From assembly GCF_000166195.2 (NCBI RefSeq), contig NZ_CM001403.1, positions 2,312,432 through 2,376,431 of the forward strand: a DNA stretch of 64,000 nt, given 5' to 3'. The notes under the pieces are model-generated. The model worked only from the letters and a program-made list of their open reading frames with translations. It searched no databases and had not been told where the DNA came from. Both the position numbers and the translations under genes were made by a program. Positions 7,180 to 15,343 of the stretch are shown here, one piece after another. Positions within the stretch are counted from its first letter, which is position 1; every line of letters begins with the position of its first letter. This DNA comes from Mucilaginibacter paludis DSM 18603. Lineage in GTDB: Bacteria > Bacteroidota > Bacteroidia > Sphingobacteriales > Sphingobacteriaceae.

Positions 7180-8436
7180 TTATTTCACCACCATTTGTAC
7201 CGTATTCCGGCTGATCTGTTCCAGCAGTACAATTTTACCTGTAGTTAATTCTTTCAATAACCCTTGTTTATAATGCCTTACGGTGATGAGCGATAATTCG
7301 GTGTTGTATTTTACGCGGAAGGCAGGTTGTAGGCCAAGCATCAATTTTTCGAATTTTTCGGGTGCGTCATCAAAACAAACGGTAAAGCTTACCGCCGAGT
7401 TTTGCATAATGTTCACCTTGGTATGCGTACTGGCAAACAGGCCGAAAATTTCACTGAGGTGGTCTTCCGAGATAAAGGAATAGTCTTTGGTAGAAATGGA
7501 TAATAAAACCTGGTTCTGTTTTACAATAATTACCGGGGTATTAAATACAATGTGCTGAGTTTCGCTGATGATAGTACCCGGCTCTTCGGGATGTAAAAAG
7601 GGTTTTACCAGCAAGGGTATCTTAGCATTTTGCAGCGGCTTGATGGTTTTGGGATGGATAACGCTGGCTCCGTAATAAGTCATCTCTATCGCCTCGGCAT
7701 AAGATAGCTCATCGTATTTTACGGTAGCCTCAAATAATTTCGGATCGGCATTTAATACGCCGGGCACGTCTTTCCAGATAGTTACCGAGTCGGCGTTAAG
7801 GCAGGCCGCAAATATGGAAGCTGTATAATCAGATCCCTCCCGCCCCAGCGTGGTTGTAAAGTTTTCGGACGTACCACCTAAGAAGCCCGGAGTAACAACA
7901 ACACCTTTTTGCAATAAGGCAGGCACATCCTGCTGGATGCTTTGTTTAGTTTTGGCCCAGTCTACCTTTCCCTCGCGGTAAGTATTATCCGTATGGATAT
8001 AGCCGCGTACATCAAGCCATTGGCTGGCTATGCCCGCTTTGTTTAGGTAAGCATTTACGATACGGGTGGATACCAGTTCGCCGATAGAAACAATCTGATC
8101 ATAAATAAAATCGAAATCGTCATGCGGCTCATCTTCTATGGTCCACTCTATCTCTACAAAAGTATTTTCAACCTCATCAAAAACGGCATGGTTTGGGGCA
8201 AAAAGCTGGTGCAGTATCTCATAATGGTATTGCTTAATTTCCTCGAAAATAAATTGCATATCATCTGCCTGGTCAACATAAGCACGCGTGAGTTTTTCGA
8301 GCGCATTGGTGGTTTTACCCATGGCCGATACCACGATTAGCAAAGGCGTTTCGCGGTTTTTACGAACTATTTCGGATAAATTAATGATGCCTGAAGCATC
8401 TTTTACCGATGCTCCTCCAAATTTATATACCTGCAT
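7180..8436 (-). CDS. lysC: aspartate kinase
   Basis: It phosphorylates aspartate to 4-phospho-aspartate, the first step to lysine, threonine, methionine and diaminopimelate. At 418 aa it is a monofunctional enzyme. The amino-acid kinase domain starts with VYKFGGASV (Lys5 to Gly8 region) and contains TLGREGSDYTASIFAACL and TIWKDVPGVLNADP, the nucleotide and aspartate binding blocks. The C-terminal about 120 residues are ACT domains for feedback control (ISTKDYSFI, FASTHTKVNIMQNSAVSFTVC). Its ATG shares one base with the stop of the DUF3298 gene (TAATG), so it is translationally coupled as the last gene of the yggS-GNAT-DUF3298-lysC operon. Confidence 0.93.
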   Translation of the reverse strand: MQVYKFGGASVKDASGIINLSEIVRKNRETPLLIVVSAMGKTTNALEKLTRAYVDQADDMQFIFEEIKQYHYEILHQLFAPNHAVFDEVENTFVEIEWTIEDEPHDDFDFIYDQIVSIGELVSTRIVNAYLNKAGIASQWLDVRGYIHTDNTYREGKVDWAKTKQSIQQDVPALLQKGVVVTPGFLGGTSENFTTTLGREGSDYTASIFAACLNADSVTIWKDVPGVLNADPKLFEATVKYDELSYAEAIEMTYYGASVIHPKTIKPLQNAKIPLLVKPFLHPEEPGTIISETQHIVFNTPVIIVKQNQVLLSISTKDYSFISEDHLSEIFGLFASTHTKVNIMQNSAVSFTVCFDDAPEKFEKLMLGLQPAFRVKYNTELSLITVRHYKQGLLKELTTGKIVLLEQISRNTVQMVVK

Positions 8437-9251
8437 TATTTTATATATTGTGATACTACCGTATTAGGTTTGAGTAAATTGCTGATGGATGAGTATGGGA
8501 TAAAAAGATCGGTAGTTCCGGCGGCGTAAGGTTTAATTTCATACTGATTAAAAAGGAACCTGATGCCAACCGGGGTAATCAAAAAGTTATCATTCAGCGC
8601 GAATTGGTTGTTTTTAAAAAAGTAATCCCGGGCGAGCGATGAAGTGTCCTTCAGGTTTTCATTCTTACGGAAGATTTTTTCGGCAGTTGCCGTCAATGGC
8701 TGTTTATATCCCGTCCGAAAAATATCGCCTAACGTTATAATTTTTTGAGCCTTGGTATTCCAATTGATAAAAAAGGCTAAGGTGCCTCCATGAGCGCCAC
8801 CGGCAAAGCTATAACCACCGGTTTGCAGGGTAACCAGACTGGAGTCCTGCCTTAAAACTTTGGTATATGTAGCCGAGTAAAAAGGTATGCGAGGCAGTTT
8901 TTTATTCCGTTTATCTAAAAAAAACTTATCATAATCGGCCACAAAGTTTTTGGCTTGCGTTAGCAGGTCATTCGCAGGGCGGTTGCCGGGCAAAAACAAG
9001 TTAAGCAGCCTGGCTTCTATCGTATCATTAAGCGCGTTCTGCGAAACAAAAACAGGGTATGTCATTTTAGCTATGGTGCAACCCGTGTCGGGCTTATTAC
9101 CGCAATCGGCCGCGCGTTCCTTAATATTCTGGTAAGCATAAGATAGCGTATCCCGTGTAATATCGGGCTTGTTGATCTTCGATTTATTGTTGAAGCAGGC
9201 CCCGAGCAGCAGTGCTAAGCCTGCGATGATAAATAACCTGGTTTTAAGCAT
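8436..9251 (-). CDS. DUF3298 (RsiV-like) lipoprotein
   Basis: 271 aa, periplasm-facing lipoprotein: residues 1-18 are a signal peptide and the lipobox LLGAC puts the lipid on Cys19. The middle (PFYSATYTKVLRQDSSLVTLQTGGYSFAG, with GGAHGG) and the end (KNNQFALNDNFLITPVGIRFLFNQYEIKPYA) are the DUF4163/DUF3298 pair found in the anti-sigma factor RsiV and deacetylase PdaC. Function is unknown; a cell-wall or lysozyme-type ligand is possible from those relatives. It overlaps the GNAT gene by 8 bp and lysC by 1 bp. Confidence 0.85.
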   Translation of the reverse strand: MLKTRLFIIAGLALLLGACFNNKSKINKPDITRDTLSYAYQNIKERAADCGNKPDTGCTIAKMTYPVFVSQNALNDTIEARLLNLFLPGNRPANDLLTQAKNFVADYDKFFLDKRNKKLPRIPFYSATYTKVLRQDSSLVTLQTGGYSFAGGAHGGTLAFFINWNTKAQKIITLGDIFRTGYKQPLTATAEKIFRKNENLKDTSSLARDYFFKNNQFALNDNFLITPVGIRFLFNQYEIKPYAAGTTDLFIPYSSISNLLKPNTVVSQYIK

Positions 9252-9720
9252 GATTGATAAGCATTAACTGATCTTTTGATAATGAGGCATTAAGCCAGCC
9301 GGCTTCCATCCCGGCTTCGTATTTTTTATAAAAATTGATGGCCGGTTGGTTCCAGTCGAGCACCTGCCAAACCATACCGCTAAAGTTCAGATTTTTGGTT
9401 TCTTGCAGCACGCTCTCAAACAATAATTTGCCAATCCCCTGACCTCGCATGCTTTCTGTAACAATCAGGTCCTCCAAATAAATGCGGCGGCCTTTCCAGG
9501 TAGAGTAGCGGATATAGTATAAGGCAAAGCCAACAATATTTTGATCCACTTCGGCAACGAAAGCTTTCCAAACCGGCTCGGCGCCAAAACCGGCGTCTTC
9601 AAATTCGGCAAGGCTTACGTCAACTTCCTGGGGTGCTTTTTCATACAGGGCCAGTTCGTTAACCAGTTCGAGCAGGCGCGGACAATCTTCTATTTGGGCA
9701 AGCCTTAAATTTACGTTCAT
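9244..9720 (-). CDS. GNAT-family N-acetyltransferase
   Basis: 158 aa, one GNAT domain. The acetyl-CoA pyrophosphate loop is MRGQGIGKLLFESVL, preceded by the beta-4 strand RIYLEDLIVTE and followed by WQVLDWNQPAINFYKKYEAG, the usual motif B. The pattern resembles the diamine/spermidine acetyltransferase-like branch (YLEDLIV, RGxGIGK, VLDWNxPAI), but the substrate cannot be fixed from sequence. It overlaps the following DUF3298 gene by 8 bp and follows yggS by 5 bp. Confidence 0.88.
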   Translation of the reverse strand: MNVNLRLAQIEDCPRLLELVNELALYEKAPQEVDVSLAEFEDAGFGAEPVWKAFVAEVDQNIVGFALYYIRYSTWKGRRIYLEDLIVTESMRGQGIGKLLFESVLQETKNLNFSGMVWQVLDWNQPAINFYKKYEAGMEAGWLNASLSKDQLMLINHA

Positions 9721-9725
9721 TCGGC

Positions 9726-10415
9726 TCAGTTATTTTTAAAGTGTTTAATCACCCTTTGCCCAAAGATGGTACTACCCACGCGGATCATGGTGCTGCCCTG
9801 CTCCAAGGCTATCTTATAATCGGACGACATGCCCATCGAGAGCTCTTTAAAAAACTCATCCTTCCGGAAGAAGCTCACTTTAATACCATCAAACAAAACT
9901 CTTAATTCATGAAACTCATCATTAATCTGCTTCTCGTTATCGGTATTGGTGGCTATCCCCATTAAACCTACAACGCGTATGTTCTTTAAGGCGGTGTATT
10001 CGTCCGAGCGTAGCAGCTCAATCAGTTCGTCGTAGCTCAGGCCAAATTTAGTTTCCTCATCGGCAATATAAACCTGTAGCAGGCAATCAATTACACGCTT
10101 ATTTTTTTCGGCCTGTTTATTTATTTCCTGTAAAAGCTTCAGGCTATCAACCGATTCAATGAGGCTGATAAACGGCGCTATATATTTTACCTTGTTGGTT
10201 TGCAGGTGGCCTATCAGGTGCCATTGAATATCCTTGGGCAGCTTTTCGTATTTTTCAACCAACTCCTGCACCATGTTTTCGCCAAAAATGCGCTGGCCGG
10301 CATCATAAGCTTCCTGCAAATCTTCGGCAGGCTTGGTTTTTGATACCGCTACCAGTTTGGCTTTTGATAGCTTAATTTCCTTATTTAAATTTTTAATATT
10401 ATCTGCAATACTCAT
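9726..10415 (-). CDS. yggS: YggS/PLPBP-family pyridoxal-phosphate homeostasis protein
   Basis: 229 aa, the normal length. The PLP-binding lysine is Lys26 in KLVAVSKTKP. The family blocks FGENMVQELVEKYE, WHLIGHLQTNKVKYI, TKFGLSYDE, LMGIAT and LSMGMSSDYKIAL, then GSTMIRVGSTIFGQR, are all present and end in the phosphate-binding region. The protein binds PLP without known catalysis and buffers vitamin B6 pools. It is the first gene of a tightly packed operon ending in lysC and diverges from the DUF4296 gene with only about 40 bp between start codons. Confidence 0.93.
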   Translation of the reverse strand: MSIADNIKNLNKEIKLSKAKLVAVSKTKPAEDLQEAYDAGQRIFGENMVQELVEKYEKLPKDIQWHLIGHLQTNKVKYIAPFISLIESVDSLKLLQEINKQAEKNKRVIDCLLQVYIADEETKFGLSYDELIELLRSDEYTALKNIRVVGLMGIATNTDNEKQINDEFHELRVLFDGIKVSFFRKDEFFKELSMGMSSDYKIALEQGSTMIRVGSTIFGQRVIKHFKNN

Positions 10416-10455
10416 TAATCCGTAATTTTACCCAATAATGTTGCTAAATTACAGA

Positions 10456-11010
10456 ATGCGTTTTTATTTGATCTTGTTTTTTTGCTTTAGTATTTTTTTT
10501 ATCGGCTGTACCGAAGATAAAAGAAAGATTCCGGCAGGTATTATACCGGAGCATGACATGGCCGAACTGATCACCGACATCCACATCGTTGACGGTAGCT
10601 TGTACAATATCCCCCAAATACCCGATAGCTTGGCTAAACACGGACTTGGCCTTTACCTCGCAGTTTTTAAGGTGCATAATACCGATACCGCAGAGTTTAA
10701 AAAGAGCTTAAAGTTTTATTCAACGCGGCCGGATATATTGAGTGAAATTTATGCAGGTGTAAATAAACGGTTGGATAAAAAGCTGGACTCGCTCAAAAAG
10801 ATCAAACCGAAAATTAACAAGGATTCGGTAAAGAAGGCGATACTCAAGCACAAAGCTGATTCGCTACAAAAAGTAAAACCCAATATCGACTCCCTTCAAA
10901 AAGTTAAGGCAAAGGCTAAAATTGATTCGTTAAAAAAGGCCTCCTTAAAAAAGAAACCCCATTCATCTAAAAAAAGCAAGCATAAAAACAAAAATGCTTT
11001 ATCCAAATAA
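10456..11010 (+). CDS. DUF4296 lipoprotein with a Lys-rich repeat tail
   Basis: About 184 aa from the ATG at 10456, which begins a clean signal peptide (MRFYLILFFCFSIFFIGC) with the lipobox Cys; an ATG six codons earlier at 10438 is possible. The DUF4296 domain covers the first 90 or so residues (IPEHDMAELITDIHIVDGSLYNI). The last 80 are very basic with repeated KxDSLKK units (DSLQKVKP, DSLQKVKA, DSLKKASL), a probable charged coiled coil. The 3' end overlaps the mutS2 start by 17 bp, suggesting coupling. DUF4296 function is unknown. Confidence 0.85.
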   Translation: MRFYLILFFCFSIFFIGCTEDKRKIPAGIIPEHDMAELITDIHIVDGSLYNIPQIPDSLAKHGLGLYLAVFKVHNTDTAEFKKSLKFYSTRPDILSEIYAGVNKRLDKKLDSLKKIKPKINKDSVKKAILKHKADSLQKVKPNIDSLQKVKAKAKIDSLKKASLKKKPHSSKKSKHKNKNALSK

Positions 11011-13348
11011 CAGTGTTGATAAACTCGGTTTTACCGAGGTGAAAGAATTGATTAAGGCACACTGCCTGAGTGAGATGGGCCAGCAAATGGTTGATAAGAT
11101 ACAGGTGATGAATAATTACGACCTGATCCGCAAGTTTTTGAGCCAGGCCAACGAATTTAAAAATATACTGGTGAATGATGCTCCGCTGCCTATTCATCAT
11201 TTTTTTGATATTAAATCCTTAGCTACCAAAGCCCGCATCGAGGGCGTATTTTTAAGTGAAGATGAATTTTTCCAGGTACAGGCATCGCTGAATACGGTGT
11301 TCGCGGTTATCAGTTATTTTAACGAACGCGAAGGCCAGTACCCGGATCTGGAGGCTCTGTTTGAGCATTTACCCATCGAAAAGGTCATACTGAAACATAT
11401 CGACCGGGTAATTGACAACAAAGGGAAAATAAGGCCAAACGCATCGCGCGAGTTGATGGACATTACCGCCGGTATTGCCAAAGCGGAACAAGAGGCCCGC
11501 AGAAAAATCGACCATATATTTAAAAGCGCCGGGAGCAGCGGCTGGACAGCCGACGGGAGCTTAACCGTTCGCGATGGCAGGCTTTGTATCCCCTTGCTGG
11601 CCGAAAATAAACGTAAGCTCAAAGGTTTTATCCACGATGAATCAGCCTCCGGCCAAACGGTTTATATGGAACCGGAAGAGGTTTTTGTACTCAATAACCG
11701 CATCCGCGACCTTGAATTTGAACGCCGCCGCGAGGTGGTTAAAATACTAACTGCTTTAACCGACGAGTTACGGCCCTATGTGCCCCTATTGTTATCATAC
11801 CATAGCCTGCTTACCAAGCTGGACTTTGTGCGTGCCAAGGCGCTATTTGCTATTGATGTAGACGGCGAGATGCCAGTATTGGATAACGATGCCAAGATAA
11901 AGCTGGTCAATGCCCGCCACCCTTTGTTGTTACTAAGCTTTAAAAAGGAACATAAAACAGTTGTGCCGCTCAATGTACAAATTGACGAGGCTAACCGCGT
12001 TATTGTAGTTTCGGGCCCCAACGCCGGTGGTAAATCGGTTTGTATGAAAACCGTAGGCTTGTTGCAGATGATGACGCAGGCCGGTTTGCTCATTCCTGCC
12101 GCCGAAGCGAGCGAAGTAGGCGTGTTTAAGCAGATTTTTGTGGACATTGGCGATGACCAATCAATTGAAAGCGACCTGAGTACCTACAGCGCGCATTTAT
12201 CCAAAATGAAAAACTTTGTGGAGAATGCCAATGGCAAAACGCTGATTCTGATAGACGAGTTTGGTACCGGTACCGATCCGCAATTTGGCGGTCCGATAGC
12301 CGAAGCTGTGCTGGAATCATTGAACCATAAAAAGGTAAAAGGGATTGTAACCACGCACTACTCCAACCTCAAAATTTTTGCCAGCAATACCGAAGGATTG
12401 GAAAATGCTTCCATGCTTTTTGATAATGTGCAGATGAAGCCGCTGTATATGCTGGAGGTGGGCAAGCCCGGTAGCTCCTACGCTTTTGAGATTGCGCAAA
12501 AAATCGGTTTGCCGCAAAACGTGCTTAACCTGGCCCGTAATAAGATAGGCTTTAGTCAGAAAAAAGTAGATACCCTGCTGGTTGACCTGGAACGCGAAAA
12601 GAAGGAGCTATACGATACCAAAGTGGCCATGGAAAAACAGCAGCGCAAAGTAAATGCCCTGCTGGAAGAGAACGAAAAACTAAAAACCTATTACGAGGAA
12701 AATAAGCGCACCTTGATCAGCGAGGCTAAGCAGGAGGCCAAAAATATTATCCTCAATGCCAACAAGCTGGTTGAAAATACCATCTCAGAAATTAAAAGCA
12801 GTAACGCCGATAAGGATAAAACCCGCGACCTGCGCGAAAAGCTGAATGTCGAGCTTGCTAAAAATACGGTTAAGCAGCCAACTCCAAAACCCGCTGTTGA
12901 TAATGAGATAAAAATCGGCGACTGGGTAAAACTTAACGACTCGGAAACTACCGGCCAGGTAATGGAAATTGCCCGCGACAACCTGATCATCGCCATTGGC
13001 GATCTGCGTACCGTAGCCAAACGGAACCGCGTACAAAAGGTATCGAAAAAGGAAGTTCCGAAGGAGATCAGGAGAGGCTATACCAATACCGATTCGATGG
13101 CGAATTTTAGCCCGGAGATTGACGTGCGCGGCAAACGCGGCGAAGAAGCCATATACGAAATAGAAAAATACTTAGACAAAGCGATTATGATGGGCTTTGG
13201 CAACCTTAAAATTATCCACGGCAAAGGCGACGGCATTTTACGAAAGCTAATCCGTGAATACATGAGGAAGTATAAGGAGGTTGACCGCATGGAGGATGAG
13301 CATGCCGATAGAGGTGGCGACGGAATTACTTATGTGTATTTGAAGTGA
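10994..13348 (+). CDS. mutS2: MutS2 family ATPase/endonuclease
   Basis: 784 aa with the full MutS2 layout: core/lever helices, Walker A GPNAGGKSVCMKT (near residue 341), Walker B LILIDEFGTGTDP (near 418), HYSNLK signature, a long coiled coil (about 520-640, EREKKELYDTKVAMEKQQRK), a KOW-like strand segment (KIGDWVKLNDSETTGQV) and a C-terminal Smr domain (DVRGKRGEEA near 708, HGKGDGILR near 741). MutS2 suppresses recombination and, in Bacillus subtilis, rescues collided ribosomes through Smr. It starts within the DUF4296 gene. Confidence 0.95.
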   Translation: MLYPNNSVDKLGFTEVKELIKAHCLSEMGQQMVDKIQVMNNYDLIRKFLSQANEFKNILVNDAPLPIHHFFDIKSLATKARIEGVFLSEDEFFQVQASLNTVFAVISYFNEREGQYPDLEALFEHLPIEKVILKHIDRVIDNKGKIRPNASRELMDITAGIAKAEQEARRKIDHIFKSAGSSGWTADGSLTVRDGRLCIPLLAENKRKLKGFIHDESASGQTVYMEPEEVFVLNNRIRDLEFERRREVVKILTALTDELRPYVPLLLSYHSLLTKLDFVRAKALFAIDVDGEMPVLDNDAKIKLVNARHPLLLLSFKKEHKTVVPLNVQIDEANRVIVVSGPNAGGKSVCMKTVGLLQMMTQAGLLIPAAEASEVGVFKQIFVDIGDDQSIESDLSTYSAHLSKMKNFVENANGKTLILIDEFGTGTDPQFGGPIAEAVLESLNHKKVKGIVTTHYSNLKIFASNTEGLENASMLFDNVQMKPLYMLEVGKPGSSYAFEIAQKIGLPQNVLNLARNKIGFSQKKVDTLLVDLEREKKELYDTKVAMEKQQRKVNALLEENEKLKTYYEENKRTLISEAKQEAKNIILNANKLVENTISEIKSSNADKDKTRDLREKLNVELAKNTVKQPTPKPAVDNEIKIGDWVKLNDSETTGQVMEIARDNLIIAIGDLRTVAKRNRVQKVSKKEVPKEIRRGYTNTDSMANFSPEIDVRGKRGEEAIYEIEKYLDKAIMMGFGNLKIIHGKGDGILRKLIREYMRKYKEVDRMEDEHADRGGDGITYVYLK

Positions 13349-13400
13349 GGTTGATATAGATATTCTTAACGCTGGTGTACGCGTGTCAGCCAGTTGAACA

Positions 13401-13626
13401 AGATTGTTTTATTACCTAAAAAACTGATTTCCAACCAAAAACACCTATCACCACCCTGTCATCCCGAGGTACGAGGGAACTTCTGCGAGCGATAAGCATG
13501 CCACATAAACAAGCTTGTGTAGAAGTCCTGAAGCACATGGACGCGCAGAAGATCCTTCCCTCCGGTCGGGATGACATAGTTTTAGAAAGAGTGAAAAGGA
13601 TTATTTTATTGCCTAAATAACTGATT
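13401..13626. repeat. 29-bp direct repeats flanking the palindromic element
   Basis: Bases 13401-13429 and 13598-13626 match at 25 of 29 positions (both contain TTTTATT, CCTAAA and AACTGATT). They sit about 28 bp and 21 bp outside the palindromic element. They could be a duplicated insertion flank or the outer part of a larger repeat unit. Confidence 0.55.
13457..13576. repeat. palindromic intergenic repeat element, about 120 bp
   Basis: The element begins TGTCATCCCGA (13457-13467) and ends TCGGGATGACA (13566-13576), an exact 11-bp inverted terminal repeat. Inside, GAGGGAACTTCTGCG (13473-13487) pairs with CGCAGAAGATCCTTCCCTC (13544-13562) apart from a few extra bases. Together they form a long imperfect hairpin. 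Sequences starting with TGTCATCC followed by GAAG motifs are common dispersed repeats in Sphingobacteriaceae, so this is probably one copy of a family; no protein is encoded. Confidence 0.75.
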
Positions 13627-13717
13627 GGCGGTGGCGCACGCATGTCGCATGTGCCATCGCACACTCAAAACACAATTGCAATTGTTAATTGTAAGGGATA
13701 TATTCGGGAGATAATTT

Positions 13718-14812
13718 ATGAATGATATGACACGTCCGCTTTACATCATTATCTTATGGCTTGTTACCTTATCAGGATGCGTACAGGTTGATGCTCAAAA
13801 AATTGTTAGCTTTAAGGATGACAACATCCGGTACATGGGCCGGATAGCTTATCAAAACGATGCCGCGCAACTTTTTTGGTCGGGCACGTCGATGCAAATC
13901 AATTTTAAAGGGACAGAAGCCAAAGTATCTTTAAAAGATGAGCGTGGCGATAATTTTTTCAATGTGATTATTGATGGTAAAATTGTTGTGCTACATCCCG
14001 ATGCCGAAAAGAGGACCTATACATTGGCTACCGGCCTAAGCAACGGGCCGCATAGCTTAAGCATATTTAAACGTACAGAATGGGCCGATGGAACTACTTT
14101 GTTTTTTGGCTTTGAGTTTAACACCGGTGCCGAAATACTGGCCCCACCTGCGGTTAAAAAACGTAAAATAGAATTTTATGGGGATTCCATTACCTCCGGT
14201 TATGGTATTGAGGATTTTGATGGAGGCAATAATTCATACCTGCCACCTTATAAAAACAATTACCTGACCTATGCTGCGCTTACAGCCCGGCATTTTGACG
14301 CCCAATTTTCATGTATCAGCAAAAGCGGAATAGGTATTACAGTGGGTTATACCCCCGTAACTATGCCGGAGTTATATAATCGCTTAAACCCTAACGACCC
14401 GAATAGCTTGTGGGATTTTTCGAAGTTTAAACCGGATGTAGTTGTAATTAACCTTTTTCAGAACGATGCCAGTTTAATGCGGCAAAGTGAAAGGCCAGAA
14501 TTTAAAGCCCGCTTTGGTGATACACCTCCTAACGATGAGTTTATTATCCAGGCTTATCACAAATTTTTACTAACACTCAGAAGCAAATATCCCGGCACGC
14601 GCATTATCTGTGTATTAGGTAGTATGGATGCTGTTAAAGATGCCCTGCCCTGGAAAGGCTACGTTGAAAAAGCAGTAGCCCGTACCAACGATAAATTGAT
14701 TACCACCCATTTTTTTGCCTACAAAAATACGCAGGGACACCCCAGTGTAGAAGAAAATAAAGTAATGGCTGACGACTTGATTGCTTACATTGACAGCCAT
14801 ATCAAATGGTAG
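13718..14812 (+). CDS. CE2-like SGNH/GDSL esterase, exported
   Basis: 364 aa. A signal peptide spans about 1-27 (it also contains LSGC, so lipidation is possible). Residues about 30-140 are a jelly-roll domain as in carbohydrate esterase family 2, and the SGNH domain follows: block I FYGDSITSGYG with nucleophile Ser157, block III region INLFQNDAS, and block V GHPSVEEN with His341. The usual Asp two or three residues before the His is replaced (NTQGH); known CE2 enzymes can work with a Ser-His dyad. Likely role is deacetylation of plant polysaccharide in the periplasm or outside. The gene stands alone. Confidence 0.85.
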   Translation: MNDMTRPLYIIILWLVTLSGCVQVDAQKIVSFKDDNIRYMGRIAYQNDAAQLFWSGTSMQINFKGTEAKVSLKDERGDNFFNVIIDGKIVVLHPDAEKRTYTLATGLSNGPHSLSIFKRTEWADGTTLFFGFEFNTGAEILAPPAVKKRKIEFYGDSITSGYGIEDFDGGNNSYLPPYKNNYLTYAALTARHFDAQFSCISKSGIGITVGYTPVTMPELYNRLNPNDPNSLWDFSKFKPDVVVINLFQNDASLMRQSERPEFKARFGDTPPNDEFIIQAYHKFLLTLRSKYPGTRIICVLGSMDAVKDALPWKGYVEKAVARTNDKLITTHFFAYKNTQGHPSVEENKVMADDLIAYIDSHIKW

Positions 14813-14923
14813 TTAGTGATGCTTTGTTTATTTAAGTCACCCCTCACTTATTGTGCCACCAAATGCGAAATTGAACAATAGACGACTGTTTCAGCTTTAA
14901 CCCTGCTAAACTTTGATACCTAT

Positions 14924-15043
14924 TTAACCCAGGTCCGACAAGGCATCCAGAAAAGCATCCTGCCGGTCTACATATAGGTAATGAGCTGCATTATCCAGGT
15001 AAAGTAAATGGCCTTTCCCTGTCATCAAATTGATAAGCAGATA
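14924..15043 (-). pseudogene. C-terminal remnant of a second protein, probably a hydrolase
   Basis: In a different frame from the preceding remnant, bases 15043 to 14924 read 39 codons with the blocks MTGKGHLLYLDNAAHYLYVD and RQDAFLDALSDLG, then TAA. The LYLDNAxHYLYVDRQDAFL pattern looks like the end of an alpha/beta hydrolase (catalytic His strand plus last helix). There is no start; a stop codon in this frame lies immediately upstream. It appears to be the tail of a gene whose front was deleted. Confidence 0.45.
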
Positions 15044-15263
15044 TTAACAGTTTGGTTTTACTACCGTCGGCATAGCCGAACGATCTTTCGTAAATAATTT
15101 TACCTTTTTGCGATAGCATAACGTTGCCGTTAAAAACACCACGGGCATGAGCCAGTTGCATAATAGAATCGAGGCGCTTTTGAACCAACCCTTGCCCAAA
15201 GGCGGCTTGGGCAAGCATCAGGATCAGCACAGTTAGCAGTGTCTTATTTTTCATGTTTATCAT
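14991..15263 (-). pseudogene. N-terminal fragment of a beta-lactamase-family serine hydrolase
   Basis: 90 codons: signal peptide MKNKTLLTVLILMLAQAAFG (from the ATG three codons in), then LVQKRLDSIMQLAHARGVFNG and NVMLSQKGKIIYERSFGYADG, the usual start of a class C serine hydrolase. After GYADGSKTKLL the reading departs from the family, just where the remnant of another gene (14924-15043) takes over in a shifted frame. The SxxK motif is never reached, so no active enzyme can be made. It looks like a deletion that joined two unrelated genes. Confidence 0.65.
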
Positions 15264-15343
15264 CTGTTGGTAAAGACGCCGAAGAGTTTAAGGCGTTACA
15301 GGATTTAGCATTTTTTAATTCCTTCCCTCTCCGCATGCATTAA

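Noticed and set aside
13416..13664. Minus-strand frame of 82 codons across the palindromic repeat
   Set aside because: It is made mostly of the repeat element itself and has no protein-like features; the region is non-coding repeat DNA.
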